Shown: one piece after another, positions 18,871-28,505 of the stretch
Layout: each line of letters begins with the position of its first letter
Numbering within the stretch: position 1 is the first letter of the stretch
Assembly: GCF_023242365.1 (NCBI RefSeq)
Contig: NZ_JALLIX010000016.1
Location: forward strand, 58,248 to 122,247
Source of the DNA: Pseudomonas sp. MWU13-2100
GTDB lineage: Bacteria > Pseudomonadota > Gammaproteobacteria > Pseudomonadales > Pseudomonadaceae
Length of the DNA: 64,000 nt
Direction: 5' to 3'
Program-made: the position numbers and the translations under genes
Notes under the pieces: generated by a model
What the model saw: the letters and a program-made list of their open reading frames with translations, nothing else
The model's database searches: none
Told to the model about the DNA's origin: nothing

Positions 18871-18950
18871 CTCTGTGAAAACCACCGTGAAGTTGACCCG
18901 CCGGCCCGGCTGAACGAGGCCGGGCTGTCGTCCCCATGGTTTTCACAGAG
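18871..18950 (+). repeat. Nested inverted repeats between the SUI1-like gene and speA
   Basis: A perfect 14-bp inverted repeat (CTCTGTGAAAACCA at 18871-18884, its complement at 18937-18950) encloses a second perfect 7-bp hairpin (GCCCGGC / GCCGGGC, 18904-18925). The element begins 5 bp after the SUI1 stop and lies in the speA 5' region. No T-run follows, so it is not an ordinary terminator. Confidence 0.7.
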
Positions 18951-19093
18951 CCTGTTCCCGAACAGTTTCTAAACTCGGTGCTGGATCCAGGGTCTGAAGG
19001 CTCTGTATGCAGGCGAATCGTCATTTTCATTCTTTAGACTGCGCGCAGCCTGGACCCAGGCGGCGCTATTTGACTTCTTTATAGGGGACTTCG

Positions 19094-21007
<1,914 letters not shown>

Positions 21008-21093
21008 GGCGGCGCCAATAGTTCCTAGGAAATGGCCTTGTTTTGATTTGGTCTTTTCCTGGGAGCTTGTAGGCAATATCTGTTTGTGAGAAA

Positions 21094-21117
21094 TCCCACC
21101 CTCTGCGGTGGGTTTTT
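21094..21117 (+). terminator. Rho-independent terminator after speA
   Basis: Stem CCCACC / GGTGGG with a 6-nt loop followed by TTTTTT, about 90 bp after the speA stop. Confidence 0.9.
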
Positions 21118-21254
21118 TATGCCCTGAAGTCAAGATGATGGCTTCCCTTGTTCCGTGTTTTGCGTAGGTCTTTTCTCTAACACTGCTTCAGCCCTCTACT
21201 CGACCTTGTCTCTCGGCGAGAATCCCTGGTCGGTGCCATGAATGAGGAAAGCCA

Positions 21255-22607
21255 ATGTTCGATCCAGTCAACGAGCCGTTTTTTCGGCTGGATGTAGCGG
21301 GCTTGTCCCATCCGCTGATTGTCACCGCCTTTAGTGGCACGGAGGCGGTCGATGAACTGTTTGCCTTTGAGCTGGATGTTCTCGACGAGGAAGGCGAGTT
21401 GGACCCGGGCGGGTTGATGTACCGCAGTTGCTACCTGGCGCTGGGGACTGAGAATGCTGGATTTCACGCGCAGATCCAGGGCGTCAACCTGACGCTCCAG
21501 GGGCTGGCGCGGGGCCATTGCCGCCTGTCCCTGGGGCCGCGCCTGGGTTGCCTGGCGCAGCGCGTTGGCCGGCGTCTGTTTCAGCACTGCTCGGTCCCGG
21601 TAATCATTGCCCGGGTCCTCGAGGAACATGGCCTGGGCGACGATGCCGTGCGCTTCTCGCTCAAGGGCCACTATGCCCGACGCGCCTATTGCGTGCAGTA
21701 CGAGGAGTCGAGCCTGGCGTTTGTGCAGCGGCTCTGCGCGGAGGAGGGCATCCACTATCATTTCCAGCACAGCCGGGACATGCACCTGCTGGTCTTTGCC
21801 GATCACCAGGGAGCATTTCGGCGGGTTCATCGAGCGCGCTTCGCCGATGAGACTGGCCCGGGCGTGCTTGATCTTTGCGTCACGCTGGCCGATAGCCGCC
21901 GACGAGGCGGTCGTGGAACTCAGGTAGCGGAGGGGGAAAGCGATCTGGCCGGTCTGGCCAGCGGTACGTATCTGCCCGTTTCCGGTCACCCTTGCGCGGC
22001 CTGGAACCGTTTGTGGCTGGTCACTCGGCTTCACCACCGTGGCGGCAGCCTGCCCGGTGAGTCCGCGGATTGCGGGCCACAGGTGCGCTATGGCAATGCC
22101 TTCGCGGCGACTTCCTGGGAGGTGGCTTTTCGTTCCCGCAGGCGCGGGCCTTGCCCGGTGTTATCGGGTTTGTTCCGGGCGCAGGTAGTCGACGCCGACG
22201 AGCAGGGGAGCTTTCGTGATGGAGAAGGGCGGGTGGCGGTGCGTATTGACGCCTTTACCCACGGCAGCGCTTCGCCACGGGTGACTTGCTGGCTGCCGTT
22301 GGCCGGCTCGCTGCAACGTGAGTGCGAGGAAATTGGTTCGGCACTGACGGTGGGCATGGCGGTGTGGGTGCGCTTTCAGGACGGCGATCCGCTGGCACCG
22401 CGAATTGTCATGCGTGGCGATGGCCGTTTGCCGAGGCCGCTGCCCAGTGGCGCGCAACCTCCGCGTCGGGAGCCGATTCTCGCGTCACTGCATGCCGGTT
22501 ACCCGCTGGTGCTGCTGTGTGGGCTCCCCATGGACGGCAGCGAGCGTCACGGTGTGGCGCAGGATTGCGCTTGCCACGGCGCATTCGCGCGAAGGGGCCT
22601 GTCATGA
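21255..22607 (+). CDS. vgrG: Short VgrG-type T6SS tip protein
   Basis: A 450-aa VgrG. The gp27-like part includes the hallmark YEESSLAFVQRLCAEEGIHY (about 150-170). It is followed by the OB-fold part (GLFRAQVVDADEQ, RVAVRIDAF and WVRFQDGDP, about 300-390). It lacks the long C-terminal beta-helix of full VgrGs (usually above 600 aa), with only a short Pro/Arg-rich tail after residue 390. As a trimer it caps the Hcp tube and carries effectors. Its stop overlaps the DUF4123 start (ATGA), a standard VgrG-adaptor arrangement. No core T6SS structural genes are in the window. Confidence 0.88.
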   Translation: MFDPVNEPFFRLDVAGLSHPLIVTAFSGTEAVDELFAFELDVLDEEGELDPGGLMYRSCYLALGTENAGFHAQIQGVNLTLQGLARGHCRLSLGPRLGCLAQRVGRRLFQHCSVPVIIARVLEEHGLGDDAVRFSLKGHYARRAYCVQYEESSLAFVQRLCAEEGIHYHFQHSRDMHLLVFADHQGAFRRVHRARFADETGPGVLDLCVTLADSRRRGGRGTQVAEGESDLAGLASGTYLPVSGHPCAAWNRLWLVTRLHHRGGSLPGESADCGPQVRYGNAFAATSWEVAFRSRRRGPCPVLSGLFRAQVVDADEQGSFRDGEGRVAVRIDAFTHGSASPRVTCWLPLAGSLQRECEEIGSALTVGMAVWVRFQDGDPLAPRIVMRGDGRLPRPLPSGAQPPRREPILASLHAGYPLVLLCGLPMDGSERHGVAQDCACHGAFARRGLS

Positions 22608-23392
22608 AGACGACGGACGATTGTCGCCAGTGGTTGTTGTTGGATGTGCCCGCTGCGCCGGGAGCGGTCGAGGCGCTGAAGGAGCGTTACGCACGCTATC
22701 TGGCCTATAACCTGTTCGAAGGTACGGCGTTTCAGGGCCTGGGCGAAGTCGCTCCACGGCTGTTGCAACTGGCCGGGGATTGTCCGTTGAGCCGCCTCAG
22801 CCAGGCCAACCCGAGTCTATGGCCCGGATTGTTCCTGCACAGCCGGGCGCCGGTGCGGGCATTGCTGGCCCATCTGCGGCAGATATTGGTAGTGGGTTTC
22901 GACGACCAGCATCGCGGCTTGCTCAGTTACTACAACCCGCAGACCGCCAGCTATTTCTTCGACTCGTCGGATCCCCACGAACTGAGTGGCTGGCTCGGCC
23001 CCATCCACTGCCTGTACTGGCATGGCGGGACCTGGGCGGACAAGGCCATTGGCAGTATCGGTTGGCAGCAGTTGTTCAACCCCGGGCTCGAGGTTCCCGC
23101 CCTCGCCACGCCGCCGGTCCTGAGCAGCCGCCAGCAGCGCCGGTTGCAAACCTGCCTGCTGGAGCGCCACGCCTACCAGTGGAGCCGCTGCAGCGGGCAT
23201 GAATACGACCGGACCTGGTGCCATGTGCAGGAGGGTATCGCCCAGGGCTTTCGCGAGTACGGCCTGCTCGATGGCTGGCTGCATCTGCGCGCGGAGTATC
23301 CGGCTGCGGCCATTCCCGCAGGCCTGCGGGGAGACTCCCCGGTCGAGCGTCTGGAAAACCTGCGCCGCGTCTGGAGCGGCAGCTCAGATTGA
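22604..23392 (+). CDS. DUF4123 T6SS effector adaptor
   Basis: A 262-aa protein with the DUF4123 fold in its first 140 residues (QWLLLDVPA ... ALLAHLRQILVV ... LLSYYNPQTASYFF). DUF4123 proteins (TEC/Tap) bind a specific effector and load it onto the cognate VgrG. It overlaps vgrG by 4 bp and is clearly coupled to it. Normally the effector gene follows; here the next gene, 16 bp away, is a MATE exporter on the opposite strand, so the client must be elsewhere or lost. Confidence 0.88.
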   Translation: MKTTDDCRQWLLLDVPAAPGAVEALKERYARYLAYNLFEGTAFQGLGEVAPRLLQLAGDCPLSRLSQANPSLWPGLFLHSRAPVRALLAHLRQILVVGFDDQHRGLLSYYNPQTASYFFDSSDPHELSGWLGPIHCLYWHGGTWADKAIGSIGWQQLFNPGLEVPALATPPVLSSRQQRRLQTCLLERHAYQWSRCSGHEYDRTWCHVQEGIAQGFREYGLLDGWLHLRAEYPAAAIPAGLRGDSPVERLENLRRVWSGSSD

Positions 23393-23408
23393 GCCCGCCG
23401 ATAGCCGC

Positions 23409-24758
23409 CTAGTGCGCGGCCTGGCTGAACCAACCGTCGTTGCGCCGCAGTTTCAGGGCGTAGAGGCCCAGGATCAGGCTACGCAGGGTCATGAACAGCA
23501 GGAAACTTATCCACAGGCCGTGATTGCCAAAACCGCTCAGCCACCAGGCGCAAGGCAGGCTGAGGAGCACGCTGAGCAGCATGCTGTCGCGCATTTCCCG
23601 GGCGCGGGTGGCGCCAATGAACAAGCCGTCGAGCAGGTAGCTCCAGACCGCGATCAGCGGCAACAGCGCCAGGTAAGGCAGGTAGCCGAAGGCGGTGTCG
23701 CGCACGCTGGGGATGTCGGTTTGCAGGCTGACGAACAGGTGGCCGCCGAGCAGGAACAACAACCCGAAGCCCAGGCTCGCCAGCAGTGACCAACCGGCCG
23801 CCACTACCAGGGAACGGCGCAGGGTGTCGCGATCGCGGGCGCCGATGGCGTGGCCACAGAGCGCCTCCACGGCATGGGCCAGCCCGTCCAGGGCGTGGGC
23901 GGTGAGCAACAGGCCATTGAGCAGCAGGGCGTTGGCCGCGACAGTGGCGTCGCCCAGGCGCGCGCCCTGGACGGTGATCAGGAAAAACACCGATTGCAGC
24001 GCCATGCTGCGAATGAAGATATCGCGATTGACCGTCAGCAGCGGGCGCCAGTTGCGCCAATGTCGGAGTGCCGCCCAGGCGATGTGCCTGGGGTAGGCGC
24101 GCAGGGCCTTGCCGGTCAGGCTCAGGCCGAGCAGGGCGCCGGTCCACTCGGCGATCACCGAGGCGCGGGCCGAACCGACCACACCCCAGTCCAGGCCGAG
24201 GACGAACCACAGGTTCAGGGCAATATTCACCAGGTTGGTGGTCAGCAGGATGGCCAGCGGCGCGCGGGCGTTCTGGGTCCCGAGGAACCAGCCGACCAGG
24301 GCATAGCTGGCCAGTGCTGCCGGCAGCCCGAACAGCCGGGTATGGAAGAAGTCCAGGGTCAATTCGTGCAACTCGGGCGAGGGTTGCATAAAGGTCAGCG
24401 CCAGCTCGCTAAATGGCACGGCGATGGTCCCGAGCAACAGCGCCAGCACCAGGCTCAGCAGCAGTCCCTGGGCAAGCACCTGGCGCAACGCCGCGCCGTC
24501 TGCGCGTCCAGCGGCCTGGGCGGCGAAACCGGTGGAGCCCATGCGCAGGAAACCCATGGCCCAGGCGAGAAAGATATACAGGCTGGCGCCGACCGCTACG
24601 GCGCCGAGTTGCTGGGCGTGGGGCAGGTGGCCGATCACGCTGCTGTCGACCAGGGCTACCAGGGGCACGGAAATATTCGACAGAATCATGGGCGCGGCGA
24701 GCGCCCAGACCCGGCGGTGAGTCGGGCGGTCTCGCCAGTCAGCGATCAGGGGGGACAT
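23409..24758 (-). CDS. MATE family efflux transporter, DinF-like
   Basis: A 449-aa protein with about twelve hydrophobic helices and a MATE domain in two halves. The N-terminus has LAAPMILSNISVPLVALVDSSVIG, a DinF-type start, and MGSTGFAAQAAGR follows near residue 75. Family members are inner-membrane Na+ or H+ antiporters exporting drugs or metabolites; the substrate is not evident here. It is convergent with the DUF4123 gene (16 bp) and probably in one transcript with nothing else, since the small gene upstream ends 33 bp away. Confidence 0.9.
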   Translation of the reverse strand: MSPLIADWRDRPTHRRVWALAAPMILSNISVPLVALVDSSVIGHLPHAQQLGAVAVGASLYIFLAWAMGFLRMGSTGFAAQAAGRADGAALRQVLAQGLLLSLVLALLLGTIAVPFSELALTFMQPSPELHELTLDFFHTRLFGLPAALASYALVGWFLGTQNARAPLAILLTTNLVNIALNLWFVLGLDWGVVGSARASVIAEWTGALLGLSLTGKALRAYPRHIAWAALRHWRNWRPLLTVNRDIFIRSMALQSVFFLITVQGARLGDATVAANALLLNGLLLTAHALDGLAHAVEALCGHAIGARDRDTLRRSLVVAAGWSLLASLGFGLLFLLGGHLFVSLQTDIPSVRDTAFGYLPYLALLPLIAVWSYLLDGLFIGATRAREMRDSMLLSVLLSLPCAWWLSGFGNHGLWISFLLFMTLRSLILGLYALKLRRNDGWFSQAAH

Positions 24759-24791
24759 GCGGGCTCCTTGAAAGAGCGGGCATTGTAGCGA

Positions 24792-25085
24792 CTAGTGAAC
24801 GACCCAGCTCAACAGCCAGAGCCCGAGCACCAGCCAGATGATGCCGAGGATGATGGAGGCGCGCATGAAGGCGCGGACCGCCGAGTAGAGCAGCATCAGG
24901 CCGGCGATCAGGATCAGGATGCTGAAGAACGAGGGGCTCATGCCCAGGGAACGGGCGAAGCCGTCGATAAAGTTGCCGCCGGCATGAGTCAGCGCGTGGA
25001 AAAAGCCGCTGAGGCCATCGATGATAAAGCGGATCACCGAGCCTAGCGCCTGGCCCAGCCATTCGAAGAAACTTTCTACCTGCAT
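24792..25085 (-). CDS. Small membrane protein of unknown function
   Basis: A 97-aa protein. Residues 1-45 are amphipathic (GQALGSVIRFIIDGLSGFFHAL). Two strong hydrophobic segments follow (about 51-70, FFSILILIAGLMLLYSAV, and 75-95, IILGIIWLVLGLWLLSWVV), so the C-terminal half is a membrane hairpin. I do not recognise a family. It lies 33 bp upstream of the MATE gene on the same strand and may be cotranscribed. The composition and codon pattern look native. Confidence 0.7.
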   Translation of the reverse strand: MQVESFFEWLGQALGSVIRFIIDGLSGFFHALTHAGGNFIDGFARSLGMSPSFFSILILIAGLMLLYSAVRAFMRASIILGIIWLVLGLWLLSWVVH

Positions 25086-25174
25086 AGATACCCCTGATGA
25101 ATAAGCCGACTGATGCGCCGCCCTAGCAGGGAGCAGGTTTTACAGGCGCACTCGAAGGTTGTCCAGGCGGTCTA

Positions 25175-25591
25175 TCAAGAAGGATTGACCAGATGCATCC
25201 TGGGTTGTGGAAACAGGTTGTTGAGGGTTTCCAGCAGGCGCACGTGGTAGATGGGTTTACGGAACAGGTCGAGGACCTGGAGCCGGAGCATATCGCTGAC
25301 ATCGTCCATGTCGGCATGGCCGGACGTGACGATCACCGGCAGGTGCTGGCGCGAGGTGTGTTCACGCAGGCGCTTGATCAGCGACATGCCGCTTTCTTCC
25401 GGCATGCGCAGGTCGGTGATCACCAGGGCGATATCCGGGTGATGGGTCAGGTGCGAGAGCGCGAGCTTGACGGAGGTGGCGGTGAAGCAGCAGAAGCCTT
25501 CGCCCTCCAGCAATTCGGCCAGTTCCAGCAAGGCGTCCTCTTCGTCGTCCACGAGGAGGAGCTGTTGGCGTGGGGGGGAAGAGACGTTCAT
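25175..25591 (-). CDS. Stand-alone response regulator receiver
   Basis: A 138-aa single REC domain with no output domain. The acidic pocket is LLVDDEEDA near residue 15, the phospho-acceptor Asp is in ITDLRMPEESG near residue 60, then the conserved Thr/Ser in VIVTSGHAD and Lys in FRKPI near 112. It can act as a phosphate sink or by protein contact. Its place beside the tad/pprAB locus suggests, but does not prove, a link to that signalling system. Confidence 0.85.
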   Translation of the reverse strand: MNVSSPPRQQLLLVDDEEDALLELAELLEGEGFCCFTATSVKLALSHLTHHPDIALVITDLRMPEESGMSLIKRLREHTSRQHLPVIVTSGHADMDDVSDMLRLQVLDLFRKPIYHVRLLETLNNLFPQPRMHLVNPS

Positions 25592-25662
25592 GGGACCATA
25601 CCTGTCGTTGAGTCGTCTTGAAACTCTAGCTCCTTATTAAAGACTCTGGTGGGGGAAGCTCG

Positions 25663-25854
25663 TCAAGTCCCTATACCGGTTTGTACCGATGTGAAGATCG
25701 ACTTCACCTTGCTACTGATAGGGTCCATGAAGACCCCTATGACCGCCGCCACCATGGCTGCGACAATCGCGTATTCGATGCCCGAGGCCGCTTCTTTGTC
25801 TTCGACGAACAGCTGGGCTTTGATGAACAGCCTGAGGACGATATTCAGCAACAT
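25663..25854 (-). CDS. flp: Flp-family type IVb prepilin
   Basis: A 63-aa major pilin precursor of the Tad pilus. A short basic leader (about 1-23) precedes ASGIEYAIVAAMVAAVIG, which holds the Glu-Tyr pair that sits at +5/+6 of mature Flp pilins. Counting back, the cleavage point falls at KEA|ASGIEY, so position -1 is Ala rather than the usual Gly. The prepilin peptidase in this locus should process it. It is divergent from cpaB, across a 305-bp gap. Confidence 0.9.
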   Translation of the reverse strand: MLLNIVLRLFIKAQLFVEDKEAASGIEYAIVAAMVAAVIGVFMDPISSKVKSIFTSVQTGIGT

Positions 25855-26159
25855 CTGGCTTCTCCTTGCGCCTGAAAGGCGCCGTGCAGCGGTCGTGCGG
25901 CGTAATTTGCCTACCGTCAGAGCATTGTCAACAAAGCTGCCCTCTACAACTGTAAGAACGGATTAATCACAAAGGATTAGTCCGCGGGTTGGCGCCAGAA
26001 ACTGAGGATTTTTCCATTTGAACGAGGGGATATTTGGCGTTGGGTAATGGCGTTTTGGTTTAGCTGCGCTACCGTCCAATAGCGAAATAGTTGATATGCA
26101 TAGCTGCCTGATTGCGAAGGTTTCATGGCCTTGGGCGTAGCAGGATAGGGAGAGCCGTC
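25855..26159. other. Divergent promoter region flp / cpaB
   Basis: 305 bp, AT-richer than the surroundings. An imperfect inverted repeat CGGATTAATC / GGATTAGTCCG lies at 25959-25984 and could be an operator, possibly for the PprB-type regulator of this locus. The cpaB ribosome-binding site is AGGGAGAG just before 26160. No promoter hexamers stand out. Confidence 0.45.
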
Positions 26160-27098
26160 GTGAACAGTCGCGTTACCATGGGGCTGGCCGCCCTGTTTCT
26201 GATCGCGGCCATTGTCGTCGGTTATTGGGGCTTGAGGCTGAGCCGTCAGCCGGTCCCCGCGGCACCTGTCAATGTGCCGGTGGCCACCTCCGTGGATAAA
26301 ACCGTGGGCGGCGCAGAGGATGCGATCCGCCAGCCGGTGGTGGTTCTGGCCCGCGATGTTCCCCCTTTTGCTCCCCTGACGGCGGCCGACCTGACTGTTG
26401 AATGGCTGCGTACCGCGCCGGTCGGCAGCCTGAGTTCCCCGCAACAGGCGGTGGACCGCGTCCCCTGGCGCGCCTTGAAGGCGGGCACCTGGCTCGGCAA
26501 TGAGAGTTTCGAGGCCGGCGGTCCCCTGGCACGGATGATTCGTCCCGATGAGCGGGCCCTGGCGGTGGCGGTGGATGAGGTCAGCGGTGCCGGTGGCCTG
26601 TTGACGCCAGGGGACTACGTCGATGTCCTGCTGTTCCTGCACCAGGATGCCGGCAACCCGCAGCAGTCGGCCCAGGTGGTGGTGCCGGCGATGCGCTTGC
26701 TCAGCGTCGGTGATCAACTCGGGCTGACCAACGATGGCTTGCCGGCCACGCCGTCGTCCACGGCCGACGAGCGCTTGCGCCAGGACTCTCGCCACGCTAA
26801 CGCCCGCACGGTGGTGCTGGCCGTTCCGGAACCGTTGCTCAGCCGCCTGATGCTTGCCACTCAGGTCGGTACGTTGCGCCTGGCGGTTCGCAGTGTCGAC
26901 GAGCATCTGTTGCCGCGTTACTGGGCCGGGGAGCGCGCGGCCGCCAGCGTCGAAAGCACCAATCACAGTCTGTTCCAGTTCAACCAGTTGGCCTTGGCCG
27001 GTGCGCCCAGGGGCCAGGCAAGCGCGGTTCCCGGCGCGACGAAAAGCCGGGGAATCGAGGTGATCCGCGGCAATCAAGTCAGTCAACAAACACCCTGA
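26160..27098 (+). CDS. cpaB: Flp pilus assembly protein CpaB/RcpC
   Basis: A 312-aa protein with an N-terminal membrane anchor (MGLAALFLIAAIVVGYWGL, about 7-25), then an SAF/RcpC domain (VVVLARDVPPFAPLTAADL near 60-80; LTPGDYVDVLLF near 150). CpaB/RcpC works with the outer-membrane secretin in the periplasm in Tad pilus assembly. The start is a GTG at 26160, placed 9 bp after AGGGAGAG; the frame extends upstream but those residues are not signal-like. It is the first plus-strand gene of the tad operon. Confidence 0.88.
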   Translation: MNSRVTMGLAALFLIAAIVVGYWGLRLSRQPVPAAPVNVPVATSVDKTVGGAEDAIRQPVVVLARDVPPFAPLTAADLTVEWLRTAPVGSLSSPQQAVDRVPWRALKAGTWLGNESFEAGGPLARMIRPDERALAVAVDEVSGAGGLLTPGDYVDVLLFLHQDAGNPQQSAQVVVPAMRLLSVGDQLGLTNDGLPATPSSTADERLRQDSRHANARTVVLAVPEPLLSRLMLATQVGTLRLAVRSVDEHLLPRYWAGERAAASVESTNHSLFQFNQLALAGAPRGQASAVPGATKSRGIEVIRGNQVSQQTP

Positions 27099-27120
27099 TC
27101 GGTCAGCAAGGAGGTCGCGG

Positions 27121-27321
27121 ATGAGTCGATGTGTGTCGAGATTCAAACCCATGATCGGTTCCCTGGGACTGGGGGGGCTGGGCTGGGATGTCGCCCTGGC
27201 AGCCGATGCCCGGCTACCCGGCCTGCCGAGGGAGAAATGGCGCGAATACGATCCGAACGGATTCCATCTGTTTTTCCCGGATCACGGCAACTACGATCGC
27301 CGCAGCGGATTATCGAAATGA
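27121..27321 (+). CDS. 66-aa exported ORF in the place of the RcpA secretin
   Basis: A 66-codon ORF with a very strong ribosome-binding site (AAGGAGG, about 6 nt before the ATG). Its stop overlaps the tadZ start (ATGA), so it is almost certainly translated. The N-terminus looks like a signal peptide (basic start, then MIGSLGLGGLGWDVALA). The rest is a charged stretch, EKWREYDPNGFHLFFPDHGNY. It sits between cpaB and tadZ, where the secretin gene rcpA/cpaC is expected. The simplest reading is a gene that kept its first and last codons after an in-frame internal deletion; a new small exported protein is the alternative. Confidence 0.55.
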   Translation: MSRCVSRFKPMIGSLGLGGLGWDVALAADARLPGLPREKWREYDPNGFHLFFPDHGNYDRRSGLSK

Positions 27322-28505
27322 GCCAGAACCTGAGCCAGACCTTTCTGGCAATCACCCGCAACAACATTGACCTGGAATGGCTGCAGGGCGCGCTGGTGCC
27401 CCTGGGGCAGGTGGTCAGCGCCGGTGGCAGCCTCGACGAGTTGCTCTCGCTGGTGGATGTCACCTTTGCCAACCTGATCTTTGTCGGTCTGGACCGGGAA
27501 AACCTGGTGGCCCAGAGCGCCCTGATCGAAGGAGCTCTGGAGGCCAAGCCGATGCTGGCGATTGTCGCCCTCGGCGATGGCATGGATAACCAGTTGGTAC
27601 TCAATGCGATGCGCGCCGGTGCTCGGGATTTCGTCGCCTATGGCTCGCGCTCCAGTGAGGTGGCCGGTTTGGTGCGGCGCCTGAGCAAGCGCCTGCCGGC
27701 GGTGACCCCCAGTACCCAACTGGGTGGTTTCACCGTGCTCTATGGTGCCCAGGGTAATGCCGATGGCGCCTTGCTCGCCAGCCACCTGGCGCTGATGGTA
27801 CAGAAAAGCGACCAGCAAACCCTGCTACTGGACCTGGGCCTGCCCCGGGGCGACAGCCTGGCGCTGCTGGGGCTGGAAAGCTCGTTCCACTTCGGCGATG
27901 CCCTGCGCCATCTGCGCCGCCTGGACGCGACTCTGATAGACAGCGCTTTCACCAGCGCCGAAGCAGGTCTGCGCATCCTCGCCCATGCCATTGCCGACGA
28001 ACCCCTCAAACGCACCAGCGCGGCGGAGTTGTACATGCTGCTCAGTGCCCTGCGCCAACATTTCCAGCATATCGTCGTCAACCTCGTTGGACAGCCCGAC
28101 AGTGAGGCCTTGCGGACCTTTGTCAGCCATTGCGACAAGCTGCTCTGGTATACCGACCAGAATGTGCTCGATTGCCGGCGCGGCCTGGCGGTGCTCAATC
28201 TCTGGAGGGAAAAAGGCATGAAGCTCGATCATGCCCGTCTGCTGGTCGACCGCTACCTGCGTGGCGTGTCGCCCGACTCGGAAACCCTGGGCAAGACCTT
28301 CGGCCTGGAGCTGATTGCCGTGCTGTCGTACAACCCTGATGTTCGCCTGAATGCGAAGAACCAGGGCCAGACGCTGTTCGACCTGTCGCCCCGGGAACCC
28401 CTGACCCAAGGCCTGAAAAACCTCGGCGAGCTCCTGGCAAAGCGCTCCCAGGGCCTGACCAAGTCCTCCGAAGGCTGGTTCAATCGCCTCTGGGGGCATA
28501 AATAA
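27318..28505 (+). CDS. tadZ: TadZ/CpaE-like pilus localisation ATPase
   Basis: A 395-aa protein: an N-terminal receiver-like domain (about 1-125) without the full phosphorylation pocket, then a ParA/MinD-like domain (about 140-360). The P-loop is degenerate (YGAQGNADGA instead of KGGxGKT), and the LLLDLGLPRGDS motif follows. TadZ proteins recruit the Tad machine to the pole or another site. Start at 27318 chosen for the ATGA overlap with the upstream 66-aa ORF. The stop overlaps the tadA start (TAATG). Confidence 0.87.
   Translation: MSQNLSQTFLAITRNNIDLEWLQGALVPLGQVVSAGGSLDELLSLVDVTFANLIFVGLDRENLVAQSALIEGALEAKPMLAIVALGDGMDNQLVLNAMRAGARDFVAYGSRSSEVAGLVRRLSKRLPAVTPSTQLGGFTVLYGAQGNADGALLASHLALMVQKSDQQTLLLDLGLPRGDSLALLGLESSFHFGDALRHLRRLDATLIDSAFTSAEAGLRILAHAIADEPLKRTSAAELYMLLSALRQHFQHIVVNLVGQPDSEALRTFVSHCDKLLWYTDQNVLDCRRGLAVLNLWREKGMKLDHARLLVDRYLRGVSPDSETLGKTFGLELIAVLSYNPDVRLNAKNQGQTLFDLSPREPLTQGLKNLGELLAKRSQGLTKSSEGWFNRLWGHK

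Noticed and set aside
23409..24758. MATE gene as the effector partner of the VgrG-DUF4123 pair
   Set aside because: It is a twelve-helix exporter on the opposite strand, not a T6SS effector; adjacency appears incidental.
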